A stretch of 29,404 nt of DNA from GCA-002282575 sp964646525 (GCA_964646525.1 CAZYER010000019.1:1-29404), one strand, 5' to 3'. Shown: positions 8,335 through 17,128, counted from the stretch's first letter. Program-made: numbers and translations. The notes: a model not told the origin generated them from the sequence alone.

Positions 8335-9096
8335 TTAAAATCGACGACGAGACAACTCTTGTGCCAACGCCAAATAAGCGGCAGCACCCGTTGAGTTGGC
8401 ATCAAATTCAAAAATAGACTGTCCGAAACTGGGCGCTTCTGCCAAGCGCACGTTGCGCGGAATCACACTCGCCAACACTTGTGGACCAAAATGGGTTAGT
8501 AGCTCATTGGCTACATCTTGCGCCAATTTATTGCGTTTGTCGTACATGGTACGCAACAAGCCAGCAATAGCCAACTGAGGATTGACCGTCTGACGAACAC
8601 TATCCACCGTACCCAACAAAGCCGCCAATCCTTCTAACGCATAGTATTCGCACTGTACAGGCACCAGAATCCCATTTGCCGCCGTTAGAGCATTTAGCGT
8701 CAACAAGTTTAAGCTAGGCGGACAATCCATTAACACCCAATCATACTGAGTTTCAATACCTGTCAGTGCTTGCTTCAACACGCTTTCACGGTGCGGCATG
8801 GCCATCATTGCCACTTCAGCCGACACTAAGTCGCCATTACTTGGTAGCACGTCAACAGGAGCCGTCGGCGAACGCACAATAGATTCTGCTAGGGTAGTTT
8901 GACCCTGCAGCAATTCAGTTAACAAATAGTCGACATCATCTTTGGCAATACCCAGACCCGTGGTGGCATTACCTTGCGGATCCATGTCAATCAATAACAC
9001 ACGCTTACCCAGCATGCCTAATGCAGCCGCCAAATTAACCGTGGTGGTGGTTTTACCCACACCACCTTTTTGATTAGAAACAGCAATAATCGGCAT
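8335..9096 (-). CDS. parA: Chromosome-partitioning ATPase ParA
   Basis: ParA/Soj ATPase, which works with ParB to move origin regions. It has 253 residues. The deviant Walker A motif KGGVGKTT starts at Lys10, the Walker A-prime aspartate is in LLIDMDPQGN, and the Walker B region is in WVLMDCPPSL. The start ATG directly abuts the stop of rsmG upstream (no intergenic base) and parB follows after 11 bp, so rsmG-parA-parB look co-transcribed. It is chromosomal rather than plasmid-borne, judged by the neighbours rsmG and mnmG. Confidence 0.96.
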   Translation of the reverse strand: MPIIAVSNQKGGVGKTTTTVNLAAALGMLGKRVLLIDMDPQGNATTGLGIAKDDVDYLLTELLQGQTTLAESIVRSPTAPVDVLPSNGDLVSAEVAMMAMPHRESVLKQALTGIETQYDWVLMDCPPSLNLLTLNALTAANGILVPVQCEYYALEGLAALLGTVDSVRQTVNPQLAIAGLLRTMYDKRNKLAQDVANELLTHFGPQVLASVIPRNVRLAEAPSFGQSIFEFDANSTGAAAYLALAQELSRRRF

Positions 9097-9741
9097 TTAC
9101 ACACTTTCCTGAGATATAGGCCAGCAGCGCACTAACCAGCGCTCAGCGTCCAGTTGTGGCACAGTCAACTGAAGCGTTTCAGCACTAATGTGTGCTGGCA
9201 TAGCATCCATTTCTGCTTGTGGATAAACTCCTTTCATTAACCACCAGCTACCTGTATCTGCTCGCAAATGTTCAGTAAACTCAATGAAATCGCAAATTTC
9301 AGTAACGGCACGCGCAATCACACCGTCATAGTGTGCTTGATGTTGCTCGGCACGACTATGCACCACACTAACTCTGCTACCCAGCTGAAGTTCTAACACG
9401 GCTTGCGTTAAAAAGCGTGTTTTTTTGCCGTTACTGTCTAATAAGGTCCAAGTTCGGTTCGGATCAGCAATCGCCAAAATCAGACCAGGAATACCGCCCC
9501 CACTACCCACGTCGATCCAACGCCCACGAGATGGCAAGTATGATTGCACCGATAACGCATCGAATACGTGTTTAACCAGCATTTCTTCAGGATCACGAAT
9601 AGCAGTGAGGTTGTAAGCCGCATTCCATTTATGAAGCAAAGCCACATACTGCAACAACTGCGTTTGTTGCTGCTCCGACAGCGACAATCCTAACTGCTGT
9701 AAACCGCGCGCTAATTGAGACGATAAAACATCGAACGACAT
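9097..9741 (-). CDS. rsmG: 16S rRNA (guanine-N7)-methyltransferase RsmG (GidB)
   Basis: SAM-dependent methyltransferase that modifies G527 of 16S rRNA in the 530 loop. It has 214 residues from the ATG at 9741. The SAM-binding motif DVGSGGGIPGLILAI is in the first half, followed by the second strand TLLDSNGKKTRFL, which is characteristic of RsmG. The frame is open 24 bp further upstream, but I prefer 9741 because GTGGAT lies 7 bases before it and family members start near MSFDVL. It lies between mnmG and parA, the classical gidA-gidB arrangement. Confidence 0.94.
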   Translation of the reverse strand: MSFDVLSSQLARGLQQLGLSLSEQQQTQLLQYVALLHKWNAAYNLTAIRDPEEMLVKHVFDALSVQSYLPSRGRWIDVGSGGGIPGLILAIADPNRTWTLLDSNGKKTRFLTQAVLELQLGSRVSVVHSRAEQHQAHYDGVIARAVTEICDFIEFTEHLRADTGSWWLMKGVYPQAEMDAMPAHISAETLQLTVPQLDAERWLVRCWPISQESV

Positions 9742-9745
9742 GGAT

Positions 9746-9754
9746 TTATCCACA
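9746..9754 (+). promoter_or_regulatory. Perfect DnaA-box sequence upstream of rsmG
   Basis: TTATCCACA is an exact match to the DnaA box consensus, lying between mnmG and rsmG and overlapping the rsmG ribosome-binding region. One 9-base match could occur by chance in a window this size, and I see no cluster of boxes or AT-rich unwinding element, so this is not an origin call. Confidence 0.3.
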
Positions 9755-9824
9755 AACCAAACCATGCATCATAGCATTTTTGCGCCGATAAGCACAGCGT
9801 GAACTGACAACTTAGCCTTTGCCA

Positions 9825-11699
9825 TCATGTCACCCGCTTCTTCAGATGCACGAGCAATAACGACAAAGCCGCTGGTGTAACGCCCTGCACACGCCCTGCT
9901 TGACCAATCGTATTAGGACGATACTCTTTCAATTTTTGTTTAACTTCATTCGACAACCCTTCAATGGCATCGTAATCAAGGGATTCTGGCAACAAGGTTT
10001 CTTCGTTGCGCTTTACCTTGTCGATTTCATCTTGCATACGACTCAGATAACCGGCATATTTGACATCAATTTCAACCTGTTCAATAACCGCTTCATCGAT
10101 TACCGCCTCGCCAAAACCGGTTAACGTAGCCAAACTTTGATAGGTTACCTCAGGGCGACGCAGCAAGGTTTCTAAATTTTGTTCTTTACTCATGGTGGTG
10201 CCGAAAATGCGCTCACTTTCTTCAACCGATAAACGCGCCGGTGAAATCCAAGTATCGCGCAGGCGTTGTGACTCTTGTTCAATCTGTTCTTGTTTTTGGC
10301 TGAAACTGGCCCAACGTGCTTCATCAATCAGTCCCAATTCACGCGCAATCGGCGTTAGGCGACGGTCGGCGTTGTCTTCTCGCAACAGCAAACGATATTC
10401 AGCACGCGAGGTAAACATACGGTAGGGTTCAGTCAAGCCCATGGTATGTAGATCATCGACCAACACCCCCAAATAGGCTTGGTCACGACGCGGAAACCAA
10501 ACATCCTTTGCTTGTGCACGACAAGCAGCATTAATACCCGCTAATAACCCCTGCGCTGCCGCTTCTTCATAGCCAGTCGTGCCGTTAATTTGTCCGGCAA
10601 AATATAAGCCAGCAATTTGATGTGTCTCCAACGTCGGTTTAAGCGCACGCGGGTCGAAATAATCATATTCAATGGCATAGGCTGGACGCGTTAAGACGGC
10701 ATTTTCTAAGCCTTTCATGGTATGAATCATTTGCAACTGGGCTTCAAATGGTAAGCTAGTGGAAATGCCGTTCGGATAGAGTTCGTGGGTGGTGAGCCCT
10801 TCGGGTTCAATAAAAATTTGATGCTGTGGCTTATCGGCAAAACGGGTAATTTTGTCCTCAATCGATGGGCAATAGCGCGGCCCCACGCCTTCAATGACAC
10901 CTTGATACATGGGCGATTGATCAAGGTATTGACGAATGACCTCATGCGTACGTTCATTAGTGTGCGTGATGTAACAAGGAACCTGGCGCGGGTGCATGGT
11001 GCGATGACCCATGAAGGAAAACACGGGTAAGGGTTCATCGCCTGGCTGTGCTTGCATCACTGAAAAATCCACACTACGTGCGTCGATACGACAGGGCGTA
11101 CCTGTTTTTAAACGTCCGACGGGCAGGTCTAACTCACGTAATCGCTCTGCCAAACGAATACTGGGCGGATCACCGGCACGACCACCTGAATGGTTTTGCA
11201 AGCCAATATGAATACGTCCATTGAGGAAAGTGCCTGCGGTTAAGACAACCTGACGTGCGTACAACTTCCAGCCAGTGGCGGTAACAACCCCTGTTACCTG
11301 ACCCTGTTCAACCATTAAATCTTCTGCCATTTGTTGGAACAAGGTTAAATTGGCTTGATTTTCGAGGCGATAACGCACCGATGCTTTGTAAAGTAAACGA
11401 TCAGCTTGCGCGCGTGTGGCGCGTACAGCGGGGCCTTTAGAGGCATTGAGGGTACGAAATTGAATGCCCGCTTCATCGGTTGCTAATGCCATAATGCCAC
11501 CCATGGCATCGACTTCTTTCACCAAATGACCCTTACCAATACCGCCAATCGCTGGATTACACGACATGGATCCCAAGCCTTCAATGCTTTGCGTTAACAA
11601 CAAGGTATTGCAGCCCATACGAGCAGCCGCAGCCGCAGCCTCAGTGCCGGCATGACCGCCACCAATGACAATGACATCGTATTCTTGTTGTGCAAGCAT
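9825..11699 (-). CDS. mnmG: tRNA uridine-34 modification enzyme MnmG (GidA)
   Basis: FAD-dependent subunit of the MnmE-MnmG complex, which installs carboxymethylaminomethyl (or aminomethyl) on U34 of certain tRNAs. It has 624 residues, full length. The FAD-binding motif GGGHAGTEAA is at residues 13-22, the catalytic-cysteine region is SCNPAIGGIGKGHLVKE, and the C-terminal helical domain ends QGVTPAALSLLLVHLKKR, which binds MnmE and tRNA. The ATG has AGGG about 9 bases upstream. rsmG follows after an 83-bp gap. mnmE is not in the window. Confidence 0.97.
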   Translation of the reverse strand: MLAQQEYDVIVIGGGHAGTEAAAAAARMGCNTLLLTQSIEGLGSMSCNPAIGGIGKGHLVKEVDAMGGIMALATDEAGIQFRTLNASKGPAVRATRAQADRLLYKASVRYRLENQANLTLFQQMAEDLMVEQGQVTGVVTATGWKLYARQVVLTAGTFLNGRIHIGLQNHSGGRAGDPPSIRLAERLRELDLPVGRLKTGTPCRIDARSVDFSVMQAQPGDEPLPVFSFMGHRTMHPRQVPCYITHTNERTHEVIRQYLDQSPMYQGVIEGVGPRYCPSIEDKITRFADKPQHQIFIEPEGLTTHELYPNGISTSLPFEAQLQMIHTMKGLENAVLTRPAYAIEYDYFDPRALKPTLETHQIAGLYFAGQINGTTGYEEAAAQGLLAGINAACRAQAKDVWFPRRDQAYLGVLVDDLHTMGLTEPYRMFTSRAEYRLLLREDNADRRLTPIARELGLIDEARWASFSQKQEQIEQESQRLRDTWISPARLSVEESERIFGTTMSKEQNLETLLRRPEVTYQSLATLTGFGEAVIDEAVIEQVEIDVKYAGYLSRMQDEIDKVKRNEETLLPESLDYDAIEGLSNEVKQKLKEYRPNTIGQAGRVQGVTPAALSLLLVHLKKRVT

Positions 11700-11761
11700 T
11701 GTGTGTAACCCTGTGATAACGCATTAAATAAGACGCCATTTTAGCACATTTGCAGATGGGA

Positions 11762-12253
11762 TTAATGAACGACCTTCACGCTGGGTTCATTGCAAAGCTG
11801 ATGCATCCACAGTGGCCAGTCCGCAGACTGCCATTGCGCGCGTTGATAAACACGATACAAAATATCGAACCATTGGCGCATCGCCGTATTAACTAATGTC
11901 ATTTGCGCACTCTGTGACTCTTCTTTACCTTTAAAGATCAGAGTCATTTGTGTGGATGAATAACTCACATCAACACGATTAATTAACCACGCATGACTAT
12001 GGGGCGAAGCGACTACCGCCGTTTCACTGGCACTAGCCTGCTGTGCTGCTTGTTGTTCAAATTGATGATAGACATCGGCATGAGCCGTATCTTGCACCTG
12101 TTTGAGTAGCCAATCTCTTAACACGGGAATAAGACGATTGCCCAACCGCTGCGTTAACCAAAACACCACCACATCACCTTCGGGTGTCAGTGCGCTAAGA
12201 CGAATGCGATCTTCTTCATCAATATAACTTAAAGTTACTTTTTCGAGGTTCAT
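11762..12253 (-). CDS. Conserved-looking hypothetical protein coupled to ygiQ
   Basis: I do not recognise the function. It has 163 residues from the ATG at 12253. There is no signal peptide, membrane helix or cysteine motif. It begins MNLEKVTLSYIDEEDRIRLSA and has WLTQRLGNRLIPVLRDWL, giving an alternating beta then helical look, with an Ala/Gln-rich linker in the middle (about 65-85). A GTG at 12260-12262 overlaps the ygiQ stop by four bases and is a rival start. I prefer the ATG because AAGGGG (in the ygiQ end) lies about 8 bases before it. The overlap implies co-translation with ygiQ. Confidence 0.7.
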   Translation of the reverse strand: MNLEKVTLSYIDEEDRIRLSALTPEGDVVVFWLTQRLGNRLIPVLRDWLLKQVQDTAHADVYHQFEQQAAQQASASETAVVASPHSHAWLINRVDVSYSSTQMTLIFKGKEESQSAQMTLVNTAMRQWFDILYRVYQRAQWQSADWPLWMHQLCNEPSVKVVH

Positions 12254-12258
12254 CAACG

Positions 12259-14505
12259 TCACCCCTTCGGTGTGTGCCTTGGTTTACGTGGTTTGTCTTT
12301 TTTCATCGCATCACCAGCCCGTTCGGTATATTTGGTGAGGAAGGTTTGCTGACCAAACTTTTTACCCATTCGTTTACCTTCACCACCCGCTTCGCCCGTA
12401 CCGGCAGGTTGCCATGTTGGGATGAGATGATGCTTACCATTACCAATTAAGTCGGCACGACCCATTTTTTTCAAGGCTTCGCGCAATAACGGCCAATTTT
12501 CGGCATCGTGATAACGCAAAAAAGCTTTGTGTAAACGACGCTGTTTCATCCCTTTAGGGCTGAATACACGTTCGTTCTCATTGCCTTCACGCAAAATTTT
12601 ACGCAGCGGGTTTTTACCACTATGGTACATAGCCGATGCCAGCGCCATCGGACTAGGTAAGAAGGCTTGCACCTGATCGGCACGGAAGCCATTACGCTTG
12701 AGCCATAACGCCAAGTTCATCATGTCTTCATCATTAGTGCCTGGGTGAGCAGCGATGAAATAAGGAATGAGATACTGCTCTTTGCCTGCTTCAGCAGAGA
12801 ACTTGTCAAACATGGCTTTGAAATTATCGTAAGCGCCCATACCTGGTTTCATCATTTTCGATAAAGGTCCCGTTTCGGTATGTTCTGGGGCAATTTTCAG
12901 GTAGCCACCGACGTGATGCTGTACCAATTCTTTCACATATTCGGGTGTTTCGACGGCTAGGTCATAGCGCAAACCCGAGGCAATGAGCACCTTTTTAATA
13001 CCTGGCAAAGCGCGCGCTTTACGATACAAATGCACCAGCGGTGTTTGGTCGGTATTGAGATAACGACAAATAACGGGATGCACACAAGACAGGCGACGAC
13101 AGTTGCTTTCGATGCGCTCATCTTTACACGCCAAGCGCCACATATTCGCCGTTGGTCCTCCCAAATCAGAAATCACACCCGTAAAGCCTTTAACGCGATC
13201 GCGAATTTCTTCCACTTCACGCAGAATGGATTTTTCGGAGCGGTTTTGAATAATGCGTCCTTCATGTTCCGTAATCGAACAGAAGGTACAACCACCAAAA
13301 CAACCGCGCATGATATTCACCGAGAAACGAATCATTTCCCAAGCGGGAATACGCGCATCGCCATAGCTGGGATGCGGCGAGCGTGCATAGTACAAATCGA
13401 ATACGCCATCCATTTCGGGCGTGGTGAGTGGATAAGGCGGCGGTGTTAGCCACACTTCTTTATCACCATGACGTTGCACCAAAGCACGGGCATTACCCGG
13501 ATTGGTTTCCAGATGGAATACGCGCGAGGCGTGGGCGTAAAGTACGGGGTCGTCACGCACCTGCTCGAATGAGGGCATACGAATAACAGTTAATTCGCGC
13601 GGATGAAAACGCGGAATTTGGCTGGTGATGTGTACCACTGTTAAGCCGTTTTTCTCGTCGATGCTTTGCGTTTGCACCGCCGACTTAGCTGAGTTGGTTT
13701 GTTCAACATCAGCAGTTTTGGCTTTATTGTCCTCGCAACTGGCTTCGGTTTGCATGGCATAGGGGTCGATATGGGCATCAATTTTACCAAGTGCATCCAC
13801 TTCGGTTGAGTCCATCACCACAAAGCCTTCTGGTACGCGATTGCGCACAAATACCGTGCCACGCACATCGGTCATCTCTTTAGGATGTTCACCCTTGGCA
13901 ATACGATGTGCTACTTCAACCAGTGCTCGTTCGGCATTACCGTACAGCAAAATATCGGCTTTGCTGTCCATAATGATGGAGCGACGTACCTTGTCTGACC
14001 AATAATCGTAATGGGCAATACGGCGCAGACTGGCCTCGATACCGCCAATGACAATCGGTACCTCTTTATAGGCTTCACGACAACGCTGAGAATAAACCGT
14101 CACTGCTCGATCGGGGCGTTTACCGTGGGCATCGTTGGGCGTATAAGCATCATTATGGCGCAAGCGACGGTCGGAGGTGTAATGGTTCACCATCGAATCC
14201 ATATTACCCGCCGTCACGCCAAAAAACAGATTCGGTTTTCCCAAGGCTTTGAAAGACTCAGCAGATGTCCAGTCAGGTTGGGCGATAATACCGACACGGA
14301 ATCCCTGCGCTTCTAACACACGACCAATCACCGCCATACCAAAACTGGGGTGATCGACATAAGCATCACCCGTCACCAAAATAATGTCGCAACTATCCCA
14401 ACCGAGTTCATCCATTTCGGCACGACTCATCGGCAAAAATGACGCCGTACCAAAGCGTTGCGCCCAGTATTTGCGATAAGAAAAGATATTTTTGGCGACA
14501 AACAT
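12259..14505 (-). CDS. ygiQ: YgiQ-family radical SAM protein
   Basis: Large radical SAM protein of the YgiQ family. The substrate is unknown and the name is by homology. It has 748 residues from the ATG at 14505. The N-terminal B12-binding-like region holds LGWDSCDIILVTGDAYVDHP. The 4Fe-4S motif is C-x3-C-x2-C (Cys402, Cys406 and Cys409, in MRGCFGGCTFCSITEHEGR). The C-terminal segment HVGGYLKIAPEHTE is typical, and the tail is Lys-rich. A Glu/Ser/Ala-rich insert lies near residues 255-285. The frame is open to 14535, but AAGGA about 7 bases before 14505 decides the start. It is divergent from the broken DsrE-like gene across 121 bp. Confidence 0.93.
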   Translation of the reverse strand: MFVAKNIFSYRKYWAQRFGTASFLPMSRAEMDELGWDSCDIILVTGDAYVDHPSFGMAVIGRVLEAQGFRVGIIAQPDWTSAESFKALGKPNLFFGVTAGNMDSMVNHYTSDRRLRHNDAYTPNDAHGKRPDRAVTVYSQRCREAYKEVPIVIGGIEASLRRIAHYDYWSDKVRRSIIMDSKADILLYGNAERALVEVAHRIAKGEHPKEMTDVRGTVFVRNRVPEGFVVMDSTEVDALGKIDAHIDPYAMQTEASCEDNKAKTADVEQTNSAKSAVQTQSIDEKNGLTVVHITSQIPRFHPRELTVIRMPSFEQVRDDPVLYAHASRVFHLETNPGNARALVQRHGDKEVWLTPPPYPLTTPEMDGVFDLYYARSPHPSYGDARIPAWEMIRFSVNIMRGCFGGCTFCSITEHEGRIIQNRSEKSILREVEEIRDRVKGFTGVISDLGGPTANMWRLACKDERIESNCRRLSCVHPVICRYLNTDQTPLVHLYRKARALPGIKKVLIASGLRYDLAVETPEYVKELVQHHVGGYLKIAPEHTETGPLSKMMKPGMGAYDNFKAMFDKFSAEAGKEQYLIPYFIAAHPGTNDEDMMNLALWLKRNGFRADQVQAFLPSPMALASAMYHSGKNPLRKILREGNENERVFSPKGMKQRRLHKAFLRYHDAENWPLLREALKKMGRADLIGNGKHHLIPTWQPAGTGEAGGEGKRMGKKFGQQTFLTKYTERAGDAMKKDKPRKPRHTPKG

Positions 14506-14626
14506 AACGGATTCCTTGGGGTAGCCCATAAACATTTTATTATTGAAATTATGGATATTTTACCGCATTTAATGCATGATGAAGGCACTAAAAAACAATT
14601 TAAAAAACTCGCAATAAGGAATACTT

Positions 14627-15086
14627 ATGAAAAGAACATCTCTCTTAGTTTTATTAGGTGCATTATCGATGAGCGCTAGCTAGCGTTTATGCCGACTATG
14701 TTCAACCCAACATTTAACACGAAGGCTTCAGTAAACAAAAAGTGGCCTATCAAATGAACACGGGAGATGATAAAGAGCAATTACAAATCGTCAAATACGT
14801 GAACAATCACATGCAAACTGTCGGTAAAGACAACATGGAAGTGCAAGTGGTGGTATTTGGTGCGGGTATCAGCTTGCTGCAATCAACCGATGAAAAACTG
14901 AATAAAGCTATTGATGGTATTCGTGCCAACGGCGTTAAAATCGCTGTTTGTAATAACACGCTGCGCAATAAAAATATCGATTGGAAGACACTCTACAACG
15001 TAAAAGAAACTGACATTGTTCCCGGTGGTGTTGCAGAGTTAGCGCATTTGCAACAACAAAAAGGCTTTGCTTATATTGCGCCTTAA
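14627..15086 (+). pseudogene. Broken DsrE/DsrF-like exported protein
   Basis: The 5' end is well formed: AAGGA lies 7 bases before an ATG, then a signal peptide, MKRTSLLVLLGALSMSAS. A TAG stops it at 14681. Deleting one TAGC of the tandem GCTAGCTAGC restores the frame to VYADYVQPNI, but a TAA at 14715-14717 stops it again. The body is then open to 15086 (HEGFSKQKVAYQMNTGD, later VVVFGAGISLL and VAVC-like IAVCNNTLR), which resembles periplasmic DsrE-family proteins. The family link is moderate; the two lesions are directly visible. The open part has no good ribosome site at its GTG (14742) or ATG (14754). Loss of function is likely. Confidence 0.8.
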
Positions 15087-15182
15087 CTAAGGCGATAAAC
15101 GGAAACCCCTAGTGGGTCCTTGTCAATCAAGAAAGCGACTTGGAATAGTAGTAACGCTGCTAGATGTCTGTTGGCGTGAGTT

Positions 15183-15728
15183 TTAGCCTTCCCAAATCAC
15201 CGTCCGCCCTATATCTCTCGAATCTAGATGCATCCAATTAGGCGAACCACCATAAAAGCCCATACCCACACCTTCATGAAACTTAACTTGCTTCATCCAA
15301 GCAAATAACACATCAGTTGGTACGCCTGGAATATGAAAATCGATCGCTTGTCCTTTCATGTGATAACTTTGCAAAGCACCACCCACTTCTCGGTTGGTTT
15401 GCCATGTGCGAAAAGCGCTGTGAACTAAGAAAGTTGGATTAAGCACCCCCGCCTGCGTCAGCGCCACCCGAATACCATCCATAATGTCTAACAAGCGCAC
15501 ATCGATCACCGAAGCTTGGTCTGCTTTCACATCACGCATGACATGACAAATTTGTCGATAAGCACGCTCGTCCAAAACGCCATTACGCTTATAAACAACC
15601 GACAGCACTTCGCCCGATTGCGGCCGTTTCAAATTCAACCAACGCCCAGTTTGTTTTGCCTCGCTCGGCAAGGCACTAGGTAGCAGCAAACTGGCGGTAA
15701 AGGTTTTCAGAAACAATCGACGATCCAT
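15183..15728 (-). CDS. MepK/YcbK-type M15 peptidase with Tat signal
   Basis: Probable zinc murein endopeptidase of the DUF882/YcbK group, which cuts peptide cross-links in the periplasm. It has 181 residues from the ATG at 15728 (a GTG two codons upstream is possible). It opens with a twin-arginine signal, DRRLFLK, then a hydrophobic stretch (about 5-20), as in E. coli YcbK. The M15-like metal residues are His123 and Asp130 in SYHMKGQAIDFHI and His167 in NWMHLDS. The arginine in HSAFRTWQTN fits the family's SxxR-type motif. It stands between two broken genes but is itself intact. Confidence 0.87.
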   Translation of the reverse strand: MDRRLFLKTFTASLLLPSALPSEAKQTGRWLNLKRPQSGEVLSVVYKRNGVLDERAYRQICHVMRDVKADQASVIDVRLLDIMDGIRVALTQAGVLNPTFLVHSAFRTWQTNREVGGALQSYHMKGQAIDFHIPGVPTDVLFAWMKQVKFHEGVGMGFYGGSPNWMHLDSRDIGRTVIWEG

Positions 15729-15743
15729 GCACACAAGTCCAAC

Positions 15744-15959
15744 TTAATGAATGAGTAAGCGCACCGCAGCGCCTTGTAATCCGTGTTGTAACGACATAAT
15801 GATGTCCATCTCTTGCTGACTGCGCGTTAGCGGATCGGTTGTTTTGGCGCCCATTACCAGCACTTGCCATACGCGCTTCGCATCTTGCTTGGCTTCAACA
15901 TGAACCTTGACGCCCAGCACGCGTTGGCAAATATCGGTTATTACAGCAAGGTCTTTCAT
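15744..15959 (-). CDS. Hypothetical 71-residue protein
   Basis: Not recognised. It is a small soluble protein with no signal peptide or membrane helix. It has a beta-rich middle (KVHVEAKQDAKRVWQVLVMG) and an amphipathic C-terminus. The start ATG directly follows the phnA-type stop (TAAATG), so its translation probably depended on that gene. Because that gene is interrupted upstream, expression of this one may be reduced. The mepK-type gene follows after 15 bp on the same strand. It could be a genuine small gene or a chance frame. The tight junction favours a real gene. Confidence 0.5.
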   Translation of the reverse strand: MKDLAVITDICQRVLGVKVHVEAKQDAKRVWQVLVMGAKTTDPLTRSQQEMDIIMSLQHGLQGAAVRLLIH

Positions 15960-16535
15960 TTAAGCTTTCTTAGTATAGGCGGATACAATAACAATGGTCG
16001 AGCCATTGATTTTACCTTCGACATGTTTCGGGTTGTTGGTCAGATAAATATGCTTCATCAGCGTGTCGCGTTTGACCGTAAAGTTCATGCCTTTCACATC
16101 CAAGTGTTTAATTAGGTTGACGCTATTACCCTCAGACAATTCCATGCCATAGCTGTCACGAGGTTTAGAACCCTCGTCATCACTCGATTGCGCTAAACCC
16201 GATTCCGCCCAAGCCTTCACATGCTCTTCTAAATAGGCGGTATCGAGCACATCTTGCGCCCAAGTTTCGCCTTTAGTCGCTAAGGTGTACAACATTCAAT
16301 AAGCCACCACTTGCACGGCAGGCGCTGGCACCCAAATGGCTTCGTTCAAGCAACGCCAGTCATTGGCATTAATTTTGGATTCATCTAAGAGTTGTTCTTG
16401 GTAACTCCCACAGATCACCACTTGAGCGTCATCAGAACCATCACCACCCGCTACTTCGAATACCACTAAATCATCACTGGCTTCACAACAGAGTTCACAC
16501 TTGCCCTGACTTCTAGCGGTTAATGTTGCGTTCAT
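15960..16535 (-). pseudogene. PhnA-domain protein interrupted by an in-frame TGA
   Basis: Two abutting frames (16535-16296 and 16295-15960) lie in the same reading frame and together match a PhnA-domain protein of about 190 residues. The first half is MNATLTARSQGKCELC to NANDWRCLNEAIWVPAPAVQVVAY. The second is MLYTLATKGETWAQDVLDTAYL to NNPKHVEGKINGSTIVI. The TGA at 16298-16296 stands where relatives usually have Arg, consistent with CGA to TGA. The second cysteine pair of the zinc ribbon, normally C-x2-C, reads CGSY here, so one Cys is also lost. The ATG at 16535 fits the family start. It is divergent from greB. This is probably a decaying gene. An assembly error could explain one change but not easily both. 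Confidence 0.85.
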
Positions 16536-16545
16536 ACGCTTATGC

Positions 16546-16575
16546 TTCACTGAATATCCAAAAACTCATTATAAT
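16546..16575 (+). promoter_or_regulatory. Candidate promoter of greB
   Basis: TTCACT (16546-16551), an 18-bp spacer and a perfect TATAAT (16570-16575) give a leader of about 33 bases before the greB ATG at 16616. The -35 is weak. It overlaps the 5' end of the divergent phnA-type gene. Confidence 0.5.
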
Positions 16576-16615
16576 TGATAGACACTCACTCAATAAATAA
16601 AAGTTTTTACGGTTT

Positions 16616-17092
16616 ATGCAGTTAAAACCCATCACACCCGAAGGCTATCAGCAACTCAAAGTCGAACTCGACCAGCTTTGGTACAAAGAGCGTCCTGAAG
16701 TGACGAAAATTGTACAATGGGCAGCCAGGTTAGGCGACCGCTCTGAAAACGCCGACTATCAATACAATAAGCGCCGCTTGCGTGAAATTGATCGTCGTGT
16801 GCGCTTTCTCAGCAAACATCTAGAAGAAGTGAAAGTGGTGGACTATCACCCGCAGCAGGAAGGCAAAATTTTCTTCGGTGCTTGGGTAACACTTGAAGAT
16901 GAGCAAGGCGAGACCTTGAGTTTCCGTATTGTTGGACAAGAAGAAATTTATGGTCGTGACGACTATATCTCGTTACACGCTCCAATGGCCAAGGCTTGTC
17001 TAGGCAAAGCTGTCGATGATGAAGTGGTGGTTAAACTTCCAGCGGGTGATCAAGTCTGGCTAGTGGTAGATATTCGCTATCAAGTTAGTTAA
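16616..17092 (+). CDS. greB: Transcription elongation factor GreB
   Basis: Cleavage factor that rescues backtracked RNA polymerase by reaching into the secondary channel. It has 158 residues, the normal length. The N-terminal coiled coil (about 10-75) includes the tip region AARLGDRSENADYQYNKRRLREIDRR, whose acidic Asp/Glu pair is needed for cleavage. The C-terminal FKBP-like domain (about 80-158) includes FRIVGQEEIYGRDDYIS and SLHAPMAKACLGKAVDDEV. Its strongly basic coiled-coil face and the position of RFLSKHLEEVKVVD favour GreB over GreA. The ribosome site is weak. A clear terminator follows. Confidence 0.94.
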   Translation: MQLKPITPEGYQQLKVELDQLWYKERPEVTKIVQWAARLGDRSENADYQYNKRRLREIDRRVRFLSKHLEEVKVVDYHPQQEGKIFFGAWVTLEDEQGETLSFRIVGQEEIYGRDDYISLHAPMAKACLGKAVDDEVVVKLPAGDQVWLVVDIRYQVS

Positions 17093-17128
17093 CCGCATCG
17101 GCAACTTACTAACACCTCAAAAACAGAG

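Noticed and set aside
13030..13449. 139-residue plus-strand open frame
   Set aside because: It lies wholly inside ygiQ on the opposite strand, with no ribosome site or recognisable protein features.
14458..14679. 73-residue plus-strand frame crossing the ygiQ start
   Set aside because: It overlaps the ygiQ 5' end and the start of the DsrE-like pseudogene and has no supported start.
15087..15182. Terminator or small RNA after the DsrE-like pseudogene
   Set aside because: A short ACCC/GGGT hairpin is present, but it has no T run and there is no promoter.
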